From Sabellastarte sp. h YS-2021 (lineage: Eukaryota; Annelida; Polychaeta; Sabellida; Sabellidae), in assembly GCA_964017235.1 (NCBI GenBank), contig OZ024927.1, positions 20,045,160-20,109,159 on the forward strand: a DNA stretch of 64,000 nucleotides, read 5' to 3'. The position numbers and the translations under genes are program-made. Numbering within the stretch: the first letter of the stretch is position 1; the number at the start of each line of letters is the position of its first letter. Under the pieces are notes generated by a model, which saw only the letters and a program-made list of their open reading frames with translations, did no database searches and was not told the origin of the DNA. Shown in pieces: positions 12,374 through 23,420 of the stretch.

Positions 12374-13629
12374 ATCCCACAGCCCTTAAGGGCTATCAGG
12401 GTATTGTTTTCACCCATGGTGTCCGGATGGGCAGGGGCAGGAAAAAGTTTGTCCAGGCTGTGTCTCAGAAACCGTAATGTATAGGAAGTTCATACTTGGT
12501 AGGGACATTGGCTAGGATGTGTAGGTGTGCAACGTCCTTGTCTGACCTTGATTTGACCTTTGACCTTGCCATAGTGATCTTGAGTTTGAAAATCTTGTCC
12601 GGGCTATATCTCGGAAACCGTAAGGTGTAGGAAGTTGATACTTGGTAGGGACATTGGTTAGGGGGTGTAGGTGTGCAACGTCATGGTGTGACCTTGATTT
12701 GACCTTTGACCTTGCCGTAGTGACCTTGACCTATAAAATCTTGTCCGGGCTATATCTCAGAAACTGTAAGGTGTAGGAAGTTGATACTTAATAGGGACAT
12801 TGGTTAGGGGGTGTAGGTGTGCAGCGTTATGGTGTGACCTTGATTTGACCTTTGACCTTGCTGTAGTGACCTTGATCTATAAAATCTTGTCTGGGCTATA
12901 TCTCGGAAACCGTAAGGTGTAGGAAGTTGATACTTGGTAGGGACATTGGTTATTGGGAGTAGGTGTGCATCGTCATAGTGTTACCTTGATTTGACCTTTG
13001 ACCTTGCTGTAGTGACCGTGACCTATAAAATCTTGTCTGGGCTATATCTTGGAAACCGTAAGGTGTAGGAAGCTGATGCTTCGTAGGGACATTGGTTAGG
13101 GGCTGTAGGTGTGCAGCATCATGGTGTGACCTTGATTTGACCTTTGACCTTGTCGTAGTGACTTTGACCTTAAAAATCTTGTTGCAACTTAGGGTCTGTC
13201 TTTTGATGCAGATTAACCACTGTTAAAGTCATATTAGAATTCATTAAGAATTTTACTTTTACAACTTCCCATTGTAACAGATGGAATGTCATCAAGTGAG
13301 CCACAGACTTTGTTGCAACACCACACATAAGCATTCATTGAATGTATTGCCATGCCTGATACAGATAAAGCGTCGTAATGTTTAGTTTACTGGTTAATAC
13401 AGTCATCTTGTTATTGAATTGTCTTGTTTTAATACTTCATCTTTACATACATAATCTTTTTCTTAGACATTATTTTCTCTATTTAAACATTGTTTGGGTC
13501 TTTATATAACTGACAGTGCTCTGAAAGTATCCTGAACTTTGTACTGATACAGTACTTCTATATCTCATGGTGTTAAAAATATTTCCCTAAGCTGTGGGGT
13601 ACGGGCATCTCTGATGCTATTTTCTTAAT
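12374..13629 (+). mobile_element. DR1-satellite element, copy 1 (Helitron/Helentron-like)
   Basis: The 5' end TCCCACAGCCCTTAAGGGCT follows an A and folds into a hairpin. The 3' end contains GGCTGTGGGGTACGGGCATC, an inverted echo of the 5' CCCACAGCC, and stops at gatgctatttt, the last sequence shared by all three copies in the window. Between them lies a satellite of about five 146-bp units, then a shared non-repetitive tail. There is no protein. Asymmetric subterminal inverted repeats around a satellite core resemble non-autonomous Helentron or pearl elements; the class assignment is inference. Confidence 0.55.
12440..13190 (+). repeat. 146-bp satellite with DR1 motif, array 1
   Basis: The landmark gggctatatctcggaaacc recurs at 12601, 12747, 12893 and 13039, exactly 146 bp apart. 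Each unit contains ttgatttgacctttgacctt, whose complement holds AGGTCAAAGGTCA, a perfect DR1 nuclear-receptor half-site pair. Most units also carry tgaccttgacct (tandem half-sites without spacer). Confidence 0.9.
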
Positions 13630-13801
13630 CCAGAATAAATTTTTTGTTTGGGGCTTGGTGAAAATCTACTGTTACTCAACAGCTTTCTATTGCATTTTCA
13701 CCATTTTTTAGATCTGACTTCCAATGGGCACATCTCCCTTTTGGATATGTTGGGGTCCCTCTGTCTTTAGTTAACCTTCAGACAGACTACAGGGACCTTA
13801 T

Positions 13802-14230
13802 TATGTCCACCCCCCTGGGGGGTGGATATATTATTTTTGCTTTTTTCGCCGTCCGATGTCCGATGTCCGGCGTCCGATGTCCGGCGTCACGCATGGTTTC
13901 CGCTCATTTAAAGGAAAAGTATTAGAGCTATTGTCACCAAATTTGGTATGCAGGCTTATTGGGTCAGTAGCTTGCTTGGGATTGCTTTTGGCTGTTGTAC
14001 CTCTTTTGCTTACTGAGTAATACTTAAGTACAGCTATTTTCAGTACCCATTGGTTTCCGTGCATTTAAGCCAAAATAATTAAAGATATTTTACTACAATT
14101 TTGAATACAATATTGTTATGTCCATAGCTCGCTTGGTATTGCATTTGGGACTGATAGCTTTGTCAGTACATGAGTAATAGCCATTTAGGTACTTCATTGT
14201 GTATTTTCAGTACTACTTTTGAGTAATTTG
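13802..14230 (+). repeat. Hairpin-headed repeat leading into the 169-bp satellite
   Basis: Begins tccaccccccTGGGGGGTGGA, a strong hairpin, followed by a short tandem repeat of ccgatgtccggcgt (13849-13888), then about 340 bp of unique-looking sequence that runs into the satellite. It looks like the 5' head of a Helitron-like element whose core is the satellite. No matching 3' end is found after 17300, so it is probably truncated. Confidence 0.5.
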
Positions 14231-17200
14231 CTTCTATCTCCTTAACCGTGCGAGATAGAGCGATTTCGGCAAAATTTTCGACCCGCAGGGTATCTCAGGA
14301 GTGTACTCTTTGCAATTTTCAAAAAATTTTCCCCTCCCCAAAAATGGCGGCCATTTTGAATTTTCGAATTTTTGCCAAAAATGGCAAAACACAAATTTGC
14401 TTCTATCTCCTTAACCGTGCGAGATAGAGCGATTTCGTCGAAATTTTCAACCCGCAGGGTATCTGAGGAGTGTCCTCTTTGCAATTTTCAAAAAATTTTC
14501 CCCTCCCCAAAAATGGCGGCCATTTTGAATTTTCGAATTTTTGCCAAAAATGGCAAAACACAAATTTCCTTCTATCTCCTTAACCGTGCGAGATAGAGCG
14601 ATTTCGTCGAAATTTTCGACCCACAGGGTATCTAAGGAATGTAATATTTGCAATTTTCAAAAAATTTTCCCCTCCCCAAAAATGGCGGCCATTTTGAATT
14701 TTCGAATTTTTGCCAAAAATGGCAAAACACAAATTTCCTTCTATCTCCTTAACCGTGCGAGATAGAGCGATTTCGTCGAAATTTTCGACCCACAGGGTAT
14801 CTAAGGAATGTAATATTTGCAATTTTCAAAAAATTTTCCCCTCCCCAAAAATGGCGGCCATTTTGAATTTTCGAATTTTTGCCAAAAATGGCAAAACACT
14901 AATTTGCTTCTATCTCCTTAACCGTGCGAGATAGAGCGATTTCGTCGAAATTTTCGACCCACAGGGTATCTCAGGAATGTAATATTTGCAATTTTCAAAA
15001 AAATTTCCCCTCCCCAAAAATGGCGGCCATTTTGAATTTTCGAATTTTTGCCAAAAATGGCAAAACACAAATTTGCTTCTATCTCCTTAACCGTGCGAGA
15101 TAGAGCGATTTCGTCGAAATTTTCGATCCACAGGGGATCTAAGGAATGCAATCTTTGCAATTTTCAAAAAATTTTCCCCTCCCCAAAAATGGCGGCCATT
15201 TTGAATTTTCGAATTTTTGCCAAAAATGGCAAAACACTAATTTGCTTCTATCTCCTTAACCGTGCGAGATAGAGCGATTTCGGCGAAATTTTCGACGCAC
15301 AGGGTATCTAAGCAATGCAATCTTTGCAATTTTCAAAATATTTTCCCCTCCCCAAAAATGGCGGCCATTTTGAATTTTCGAATTTTTGCCAAAAATGGCA
15401 AAACACAAATTTGCTTCTATCTCCTTAACCGTGCGAGATAGAGCGATTTCGTCGAAATTTTCGACCCACAGGGTATCTAAGGAATGTAATATTTGCAATT
15501 TTCAAAAAATTTTCCCCTCCCCAAAAATGGCGGCCATTTTGAATTTTCGAATTTTTGCCAAAAATGGCAAAACACTAATTTCCTTCTATCTCCTTAACCG
15601 TGCCAGATAGAGCGATTTCGTCGAAATTTTCGACCCACAGGGTATCTGAGCATTGTACTCTTGGTAATTTCTAAAAAATTTTCCCCTCCCCAAAAATGGT
15701 GGCCATTTTGAATTTTTGCCAAAAATGGCAAAACACAAATTTGCTTCTATCTCCTTAACCGTGCGAGATAGAGCGATTTCGGCAAAATTTTCGACGCACA
15801 GGGTATCTAAGCAATGCAATCTTTGCAATTTTCAAAAAATTTTCCCCTCCCCAAAAATGGCGGCCATTTTGAATTTTCGAATTTTTGCCAAAAATGGCAA
15901 AACACAAATTTGCTTCTATCTCCTTAACCGTGCGAGATAGAGCGATTTCGTCGAAATTTTCGACCCACAGGGCATCTAAGGAATGCAATCTTTGCAATTT
16001 TCAAAAAATTTTCCCCTCCCCAAAAATGGCGGCCATTTTGAATTTTCGAATTTTTGCCAAAAATGGCAAAACACAAATTTGCTTCTATCTCCTTAACCGT
16101 GCGAGATAGAGCGATTTCGGCAAAATTTTCGACGCACAGGGTATCTAAGCAATGCAATCTTTGCAATTTTCAAAATATTTTCCCCTCCCCAAAAATGGCG
16201 GCCATTTTGAATTTTCGAATTTTTGCCAAAAATGGCAAAACACTAATTTGCTTCTATCTCCTTAACCGTGCGAGATAGAGCGATTTCGGCAAAATTTTCG
16301 ACGCACAGGGTATCTAAGCAATGCAATCTTTGCAATTTTCAAAATATTTTCCCCTCCCCAAAAATGGCGGCCATTTTGAATTTTCGAATTTTTGCCAAAA
16401 ATGGCAAAACACTAATTTGCTTCTATCTCCTTAACCGTGCGAGATAGAGCGATTTCGTCGAAATTTTCGACCCACAGGGTATCTAAGGAATGTAATATTT
16501 GCAATTTTCAAAAAAATTTCCCCTCCCCAAAAATGGCGGCCATTTTGAATTTTCGAATTTTTGCCAAAAATGGCAAAACACTAATTTGCTTCTATCTCCT
16601 TAACCGTGCGAGATAGAGTGATTTCGTCGAAATTTTCGACCCACAGGGTATCTAAGGAATGCAATTTTTGCAATTTTTCAAAAATTTTCCCCTCCCCAAA
16701 AATGGCGGCCATTTCGAATTTTTGCCAAAAATGGCAAAACACAAATTTGCTTCCATCTCCTTAACCGTGCGGGATAGAGCGATTTCGGCAAAATTTTCGA
16801 CGCACAGGGTATCTAAGCAATGCAATCTTTGCAATTTTCAAAAAATTTTCCCCTCCCCAAAAATGGCGGCCATTTTGAATTGTCGAATTGTTGCCAAAAA
16901 TGGCAAAACACAAATTTGCTTCTATCTCCTTAACTATGCGAGATAGAGCGATTTCGTCGAAATTTTCAACCCACAGGGTATCTAAGGAATGTAATATTTG
17001 CAATTTTCAAAAAATTTTCCCCTCCCCAAAAATGGCAGCCATTTTGAATTTTCGAATTTTTGCCCAAAATGGAAAAACACAAACTGGCCTTAACCGTGCA
17101 AAATAGAGTTATTTTGTTGAAATTTTCGACCAATAGGGTATCTAAGAAATGTACTCTTGGCAATTTTCAAAAAAATTTCCTTTTCCCAATAATGGCGGCC

Positions 17201-17300
17201 ATTTTGAATTTTCAAATTTTTGCCAAAAATAGAAAAACAGGAATTTGCTTCTATCTTCTTAACCGTGCAAGATAGAGTGATTTCGTCGAAATTTTCAACC
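14231..17300 (+). repeat. 169-bp satellite, about 18 copies
   Basis: Units of 169 bp contain ttctatctccttaaccgtgc, gagatagagcgatttcg, cccctccccaaaaatggcgg, ccattttgaattttcg and a final ccaaaaatggcaaaacac. The units are highly similar in the middle and diverge at the 3' edge (17050-17300), as expected for an array homogenised by unequal exchange. 169 is not a multiple of 3, so the many 74-80 residue frames on both strands are a by-product of the repeat. Short arrays of the same family sit inside the Helitron-like insertion at 29458-31469. Confidence 0.93.
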
Positions 17301-19290
17301 CAACCAATGCAAAAAGGCATGAAGCTGAAATAATTTACATCTACACTAACAAATATTTAAGCATCATTGATATATTTTACAAATGAAACAGGGTCTTGTA
17401 AGACTACTGTACAATTTGGGCAAAAGGTTCATGGGTGGACATTACACATGATAATGTGTGTTCTTCTATGCTATCCTGTTTCTATTCGCATCTACTATCA
17501 ACAGGGCGGCCTATTTCTAGTTTCAACATTTGTTGTGTCTTGTGGACTATATGGATGCTTCAGACTTTGTCCTTTAATCTTCTCCACAGAAGATTTTCAA
17601 GGCCGCCTGTCCAACAGAATTAGGGGATTAATTTTGACTGCTCTTTGCTTTTAATCAGTCTTATTTTTTTACAAGTCAACCACAATTCCAGGCTCAGACA
17701 TTCCTTCGCAAGGCCAGACTTTTACTTTCTGTCACTCATTCATTTTGGGATCTTCTCATTCTAAGTTTTATAGGTTGGGTAATTACCCAAATTTACCTTC
17801 TAAAACTTAGTTTTGGCAGGTACAAACCCTCTTCAGCAGGTTTTTGGCTCTGTTTCCGGATCTGGGATCTAGCTTGGTGGGGTTCTTAAGACCTTCTCTT
17901 TCATTAGGCAGATATCCTCTGCTATTAGGAGAGATCTGAGATGGGCCTTGGAATTTTCCTTGAGTCCTGTTTTGTTGATCACTTAGTCAAGTTGATTGAC
18001 CAGACAGTATTTTTCAGTGGTCTTTTTCATCCAGAATGCTTGGGACATCTTTTTAATGGAGCTTCCAGCTCCATTTTAGCTGGTTGATCTATGGCCAGCC
18101 ATTAGTTCTCTTTGCACTTTGTTTTGAGAGATTTCTCAATCTTTATCCCTCACTTGTGCCAAGTCACTTTGGAGAGTAAATTGGGCTCTTTTTGGTCTTA
18201 TACTGTTTTTGTGTTGTCTCTCTTGAGAGACTTCTTTTTCACATTTAACAGTATAAGCAGGAGCTTTTCATTCTGCCCTTACTAAAGGTACTTCTTTTAA
18301 GCTCTCTGCTTTGGCCTTTTGGAGCAAACCAATATAGGTCTCTCTCCCAACTAGGGAGTTCTCAATAAGTTAGTGCTAAAGGGATGTGGTTCCTTTCCAG
18401 GTTCCAACATTCTGATGGCTGAATGCCTTCCAGAGGCAGGGGCAAGAGCCTCAGCCTCCACCTCTTTTATGATGTCCTTCAGGAGATAAGAGTTGTTTGT
18501 ATCATTCAAACTGGCTCTTACTTCCAAATCCCTCCACTTGCCAGTGGGAGGTCAACTAGTTTATTCCATTTCATTTGAAATGGAAAATTTCATTTTGGGT
18601 GCAGCCTTTATTTTTCCAGAATTCTGGAATTTGGTTCACCTTCTAGTTGTCTCTCAGATTCCACTTTCCTGATTCCTTCTTCTTCTTCTTCTTTTTCTGC
18701 TTTTCTTCTCCTCAGAAGAATGCTGTTCTTTGTCATTCAGTCTCTCACTTGCTGTTCACATGAGCAGTTCAAGTAGCTGAGCTCCTGTTTTCCTGATTTT
18801 CTCAGGTCCTTTTCCTTGACAAACACATAGAAGACTGGAAACCAGCATAAGATTTAGATCTTTTCCTGTTTTTCCGGACTATCAAGATGAAAACTTATCA
18901 GGTGATCATCTTCTCCATTCTTATTGGCCAATGGACCACTTCCCTTCCTCTAAATGCCTCCTTTCACTCCGTTGGCTGCTTTGGTTCACTCTTGCTCAGA
19001 GTTTTGCTCTTGGGCAGGGTGTAACAGTTTGTGGCAATGCCTTTGGGTCATTAGAGCCAATAGTTGTCAGAGGCTCATTTGGCAACTCTCTTACATTTAG
19101 CTATTTAATTTAAGTGGTTCTTAGCAGGAAGTATTTAGATCTGTTCCTACAACAGGTCTCCTTCCTGGGCCAGGTTCTTAACCTGTCTAAAAGTGTTCCT
19201 CACAGGGGCAAGGTTCTGTCTATTCAGCTCATCCTTTCTCTGCCTTAGAACACCTTTAAATTTCCTCTCCACCTTGGCACCTTTAATTCT
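17301..19290. other. Unassigned T-rich region
   Basis: About 2 kb rich in T and CTT on the + strand, with frequent stops in all frames and no domain I recognise. A small palindrome lies at 17763-17812. It may be an old element interrupted by the repeats to its left. Confidence 0.35.
17763..17812. repeat. 50-bp palindrome
   Basis: Outer arms ctaagtttta / taaaacttag surround an inner ttgggtaattacccaa. It can form a cruciform and is probably a small foldback element. Confidence 0.6.
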
Positions 19291-19742
19291 CCTGGCTTTA
19301 GGTTCAGTAATAATGGAGATCTATGGGAGATATAAGGCCTTTTTAATAAGATAGCCCGTTTGATATTAAACATATGATATGGCGGCCATTTTGTTTTTGA
19401 AACAAGGCCAAATTACTATCAGGCTAGCTTTCCTAGTTGTATACCTTTTGTACAAATTTGATGAAGCTAGCGGCCATATTTCAGGTTTTAGAGCATCATC
19501 TTAATAATTTTCAAACAGTCTGCTATGGCAGCCATTTTTTTTTCAAAATGAGGCTAAAATTTTGTAAAGAGGTGTTATGTTTCCATAGCCATAAACATGC
19601 CCTGCAAATTTGGTGAAGATATCTTTATGAATAAATAAGATATAAAGGTTCATGTAAAATTGTTGACGAATGGACAGACACACATGTACGGAAGGTTTTT
19701 TGTAATCCCCCGAACATGGCCTTTGGTTGCTGGTGGGAGATA
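19291..19742 (+). repeat. Dispersed repeat family R1, short copy
   Basis: Contains gggagatataaggcctttt, gatatggcggccattttg, aggttttagagcatc and the R1 tail (gacagacacacatgtacgga through catggcctttggttg). It corresponds to the last about 450 bp of the 2640-4502 copy. Confidence 0.65.
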
Positions 19743-20049
19743 ATTAAATGAATAAATAAATGTACATTCCTTTCATTTATGTATTATGCTTTTGATTGTG
19801 TTGCAGAGATTATTTGCCATTAAAGTTCTATTGGAATATCTTCAACCCTCATCCAATTCCATGATCTGTCATGTATCTTGTAAACATACGCAACAGATTC
19901 AACAATTGTAATTTACAACATCAGGATCCTTTTCAGAGTAAATTATTTTTGAATAAATGTTATGTATGACCAAATAATGGGGCCTCATAAATAGTAGTAA
20001 ACTGTAGTTTAAAACATTTAGGGTTATTGATTTTTTTTCTGATTTCTAG

Positions 20050-20216
20050 AGGATGACATTCGAGTATGGTGGAAGTCAATGCGGACCAGATACGGTAAAA
20101 TTACCAAGCCTTCAGATGAAACCATGAGAATGACTGACAGGGACAAGTGGATATTTGACAATTTAAACTTTCTTGATGGACATATTTCTAGACTAAAGTT
20201 TAGAAGACTCCAATCT
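20050..20216 (+). CDS. MADF-domain protein, exon 2 (second half of MADF domain 1)
   Basis: Acceptor ctgatttctag| at 20049; donor |gtaagtt at 20217. Phase 1 entry gives EDDIRVWWKSMRTRYGKI, the WW/R..Y helix that ends a MADF domain, followed by KPSDETMRMTDRDKWIFDN and FLDGHISRLKFRR. It is 167 nt and leaves in phase 0. The exon at 22068 has the same length, the same entry phase and homologous content, so the two are duplicates. It completes the fold begun at 1364. Confidence 0.75.
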
Positions 20217-20649
20217 GTAAGTTAATTTAGTGTTATCAAAATAGACTAGTACTGTGCTTAATCTCACTGTTAGCAGATTCTAAGTGTGACAAGCACCAAG
20301 AAGTGATAATATCCCTACTGTGCTGGTTTGAGGATTTCCCTTGTAGCTTCTCTGGTGGACTGTATCCTCTAGAATGAGAGGTTGTAGGTTTGAGTGACCT
20401 TATTTGTAAGGAAGATGAAACAGAAAACATTTTTCTAGAATTAATAGCCAGTGTAATTTCAGTGAGTTCAACTTGTAACCCACCTTGTACAGGTCACTGT
20501 AAATATGCTGTATACCACCTGTGTTTGTTCAGTAAAAGTTACCAACTGATTGAAATATGGATCGTATTTTGCTTAGAAAATAGTTTAAAATGTTGAGTGT
20601 AATTATTTGTGTCACTGTTTTGTATGACAAATTGATGCCTGGGCCAAAG

Positions 20650-20806
20650 AGGTCTAGATGTCTTCTCAGTGATGAACAAGAAGAAAATCTGGTGACGTGG
20701 ATACGGGAGAACGAACTGTTGTACAAAAAAAGCCTGAAAGCCTTCAAAGACACGGCCAAGAAAGAACAGCTGTGGAGAAATAAGGCAGAAGAGTTAAATG
20801 TCACAG
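20650..20806 (+). CDS. MADF-domain protein, exon 3 (first half of MADF domain 2)
   Basis: Reads RSRCLLSDEQEENLVTWIR, then ENELLYKKSLKAFKDTAKK and EQLWRNKAEELNVT, closely matching exon 1. The donor cacag|gtaaca at 20806/20807 is at the same place and phase (1) as in exon 1. The 5' boundary is the weak point: 20649 (ccaaag|agg) keeps phase 0 with exon 2, but its pyrimidine tract is poor. An alternative is a separate start at ATG 20635, which would make this the first exon of a second gene. Confidence 0.62.
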
Positions 20807-21079
20807 GTAACAGGATTTGTTTTTCAAACATTAATTAGTAGCTCCTTACCATAATAGTCCAAATGTATAAAATTGGCTCCAACATGGAGTAAGTAGTACA
20901 TTCAAGGGGTAACCAAGAAGGATTGAATCCAACTTTTGTGGAGCTACACACACCATCTTCTGTGCCAACAGAAGAAAATGTGGCATTTAGAAAACACATG
21001 ATGTTCGTGTTCTTTTGTGAGATATTGTTTTAGAGAAAATACTGTATCTCTCAGAAACTTTAGTGTCTACAGTCTACTT

Positions 21080-21260
21080 GTTCACGTATGCACAATATTT
21101 CTGCATGGATATACATGTCATGTACAAGTTGAGCTTTTGTAGAAGTTGCAACTCATACAAATTAGGCTGTACAAGTTGTAGCTTGTACAGGTCCAAAAAT
21201 TTGTACACGTTGCAACTGGCATAAGTCAACATGTACAAGTTGCAACTTTTAGATGCTTGT
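21080..21260. repeat. Minisatellite tgtacaagttgcaact
   Basis: About nine degenerate units of 18-22 bp around tgtacaagttgcaact inside intron 3. It is similar in wording to 1690-1752 and to the arrays flanking DIRS element C. Confidence 0.6.
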
Positions 21261-21359
21261 ACATAACATACATAGAAATAAAAGTACTGGAATGTATATT
21301 TACAATAAATATAACAAATAGCACTTGAAAGTAGGAGATTGACTTCACTAGACAGGAGG

Positions 21360-21550
21360 GGGTAGGCTTTTCTGCATAAAAGTGTGTGAGAAGATGTCTG
21401 AAACCATGTTGATCTTACAATTTTGGGAAAGCTTATTCCATACAATGGACACCAAAACTTGAAGCAGCTTCTGCCAATTATCTTTGATTGGGTTGTGGGA
21501 ATGGGAAGGTGAGCTCCCCAGTGAAGTTTTCTATAGTTTGCCAAAACATG
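21360..21550 (-). pseudogene. LINE remnant 1 (end of reverse transcriptase ORF, CR1/L2/Jockey-like)
   Basis: The minus strand reads fragments resembling the C-terminal signature of many LINE polymerases: a serine/F core, an 'LP' pair and an FK..LKT..L-like end (here TWFQTSSHTLLCRKAY after GRSCFKFWCPLYGISFPKIV). Several expected residues are altered and the upstream RT domain is missing. It lies in intron 3. Confidence 0.45.
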
Positions 21551-21711
21551 GCTGAAACAATGTACATGGTGCACAGTGTACAGAGGGCACTTTGAACTCT
21601 TAAGACAAAGTCTAAGCAGATAATATAGAAAAGCAGAAATCTGTAATCATGTGACGACAGATATAGCAGGGGTCAGTGCCACTGAGAAAGATTAGGAAAA
21701 GGCCAGAAACT

Positions 21712-21832
21712 AGGGTGGGTATGCTTTTGCAAAAAGATAGGCTTTCGACTTCCTTCTGACCTAGTTGAGAGAAGTGGCTGAACTTACATCATCAGGCAAA
21801 TCATTCTAAATCATTAGAGAATCATATTCAAA
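21712..21832 (-). pseudogene. LINE remnant 2 (end of reverse transcriptase ORF)
   Basis: The minus strand, with one stop, gives NDLPDDVSSATSLN followed by VRRKSKAYLFAKAYPP, a good match to the WNxLPxxVRxAxSLxxFRxxLKxYLF tail of CR1/L2-type LINE ORF2 proteins. It is a 5'-truncated dead copy next to remnant 1. Confidence 0.6.
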
Positions 21833-22067
21833 GCTGAGACCAATATGCTTATTAGACTTAAATACTGATGGGTCTAAGTGTAGGACATCAAGCAACACGC
21901 ATCTTAGTGATATTTCCTTGGTAATACTGTACAAAAATGAATTGTAGTTATAGATGATGTACATCAATGCAGCTTTATAACTAAAAGTAAAAATATGTAC
22001 AATCTTTTCTCGTTTTCCAAAACAATTGTATCTACCTGTAAACTTCTTTTTTTTCCCAAATTATTAG

Positions 22068-22234
22068 TGGTGGAGATAAAGATGTGGTGGAAGTCAAGAA
22101 GGAATAAATATGCTAGACTATCAAAATCTGCTGATGAGTCAACTCAACTTGCTAAAAAAGATAAATGGATCCTTAAGAGGTTTCAATTCCTTGATGAACA
22201 CATTATTCGATTATCAAGCCGACAGTCACAGCCT
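22068..22234 (+). CDS. MADF-domain protein, exon 4 (second half of MADF domain 2)
   Basis: Acceptor (ttttttttcccaaattattag|) at 22067 with a long pyrimidine tract; donor |gtaagtatg at 22235. Phase 1 entry gives VVEIKMWWKSRRNKYARL, then KKDKWILKRFQFLDEH. It is 167 nt and leaves in phase 0, like exon 2. Confidence 0.75.
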
Positions 22235-22665
22235 GTAAGTATGCACATAAACTGTTCAAGTAGACTCATCTAGTGGTGTGTCTAGTGTCATTTAAATACA
22301 AGCAGACCAGGAAATGGACGGTATTTTCTTGCAAAGTGCCCATTGGTTTTGAATACAGAAGGTTAACCAACTAGTAAGCACTCCTTCACACTAAGCCCTC
22401 AACTAGCAATTATGAAAATGATTGCCTTTATGTGTTAAAACATAAATAAACTGAGTAACATCAAGTAGATTTCTGGTATAAATGTTTTTATTGTAAGAAC
22501 TAGTAGCACAATCTGATTTACCTATTTACAATTTTTTTTTCAACGTAAGATAAACAGGCAAATTACCTTAAAGCTGTATCTTATTAAAGATACAAATCAA
22601 AACATGCTGTATTGACAAAAAGTGCACCACTTATGTGTTGTTACTTTTACTTTTTTTCTTTCCAG

Positions 22666-23175
22666 AAAAGCTTAAATGGTCAGCTTTCTCCGAGTACCTC
22701 CCAGCAGTGTATGGTACTTTCAACCATTGAACAGGTACCTGGAGTAACTTTGCTACCTAACGACCCAGAGTACGACTCCAGTACGAGCTCATTAAATCTT
22801 CCTCATAAACATTCCCCTACAGCTCTGATTGCCAGGTCTAGAAACTCAGTTCAAGGTTGCCGGAAGTCATTTCCGCTGCATCCTGACAGGAGGGTTAGTA
22901 CTGAGAGTACTGATACTGCAGATACAGATGAAGACATAGATTCTGTAGATACTGGTGATAGGATATCAGATATCCAGGCCCAGAATGATACTGTCATAAC
23001 ACCAAGTGTTGGTTCATCTACTGCATGTCCCAGAACAGCATGGGGTCAGTGGATGACTTCACAGATGAAAGACATTCATCCAAGATTGTGGCCACAATTC
23101 CAGATGAAATCTCTAGAATTAATACAACAGTTCAAGGCCCGATCTGACAATCAGTTTACCAAGGACAATGCCTAA
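22666..23175 (+). CDS. MADF-domain protein, exon 5 (linker and BESS-like tail)
   Basis: Acceptor (tttttttctttccag|) at 22665; phase 0; stop TAA at 23173-23175. The first two thirds are serine/threonine/aspartate rich and probably disordered (RVSTESTDTADTDEDIDSVD). The last 45 residues, around WGQWMTSQMKDIHPRLWPQF and MKSLELIQQFKAR, have the spacing of a BESS motif, the short C-terminal helix pair of MADF proteins. The five exons add to 1251 nt, exactly 417 codons. Variant poly(A) signals (attaaa) lie near 23800. Confidence 0.72.
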   Translation, partial: KSLNGQLSPSTSQQCMVLSTIEQVPGVTLLPNDPEYDSSTSSLNLPHKHSPTALIARSRNSVQGCRKSFPLHPDRRVSTESTDTADTDEDIDSVDTGDRISDIQAQNDTVITPSVGSSTACPRTAWGQWMTSQMKDIHPRLWPQFQMKSLELIQQFKARSDNQFTKDNA

Positions 23176-23214
23176 GTTATGGAAATGGTTTATTAGGGTG
23201 ATGAATAATTGCAA

Positions 23215-23420
23215 GAAAACGCACTTTGAGATCTGCTGTCAAAGCAGGGATATTGTGGAACCTGTTGTGAGGATACAAGTTTCCAGTGTCAAAATGATAC
23301 TGTAATGGCATCACAGATAGAAGACATTCCTCCCAGATTGTTTGTAAACTTCTTGTGCAACAATTCCAGACATGATCTCATGGTCTGTTTACCAAGGGCA
23401 TTTATTCATAGTATATTTAA
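23215..23420 (+). pseudogene. Decayed duplicate of the BESS-like tail
   Basis: Just after the stop, 'aatgatactgtaatggcatc', 'acagatagaagacattcctc' and 'cagattgt' repeat the wording of exon 5 (MASQIEDIPPRL versus MTSQMKDIHPRL), then 'ttccagacatgatctcatgg' and 'tttaccaagggca' match the exon end. The frame is broken. It lies in the probable 3' untranslated region. Confidence 0.6.

Larger units (their letters stand above)
1614..20049 (+). other. Intron 1 of MADF gene (18.4 kb, repeat-filled)
   Basis: Bounded by cag|gtaagc at 1613/1614 and tttctgatttctag| at 20049/20050. Phase 1 is preserved across the junction. The intron holds the R1 repeats, a Helitron-like element within a MITE, a DR1-satellite element and an 18-copy 169-bp satellite. 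The alternative is that exon 1 and the exon at 20050 belong to different copies of the gene. A spliced transcript would decide. Confidence 0.5.

Noticed and set aside
13614-13620. CTGA as the 3' terminus of the DR1 element
   Set aside because: All three copies share about ten more bases (tgctatttt) after it, so CTGA is not the end unless the target site is always the same.
14242-17320. Many 60-95 residue open frames on both strands, all similar (MPKMAKHKFASISLTVRDRA type)
   Set aside because: They repeat with the 169-bp satellite, which is not a multiple of 3, and appear on both strands; they follow from the repeat, not from selection for protein.
21074-21574. 166-residue minus-strand ORF
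   Set aside because: It joins a minisatellite to a LINE remnant; only the LINE-like part is meaningful.
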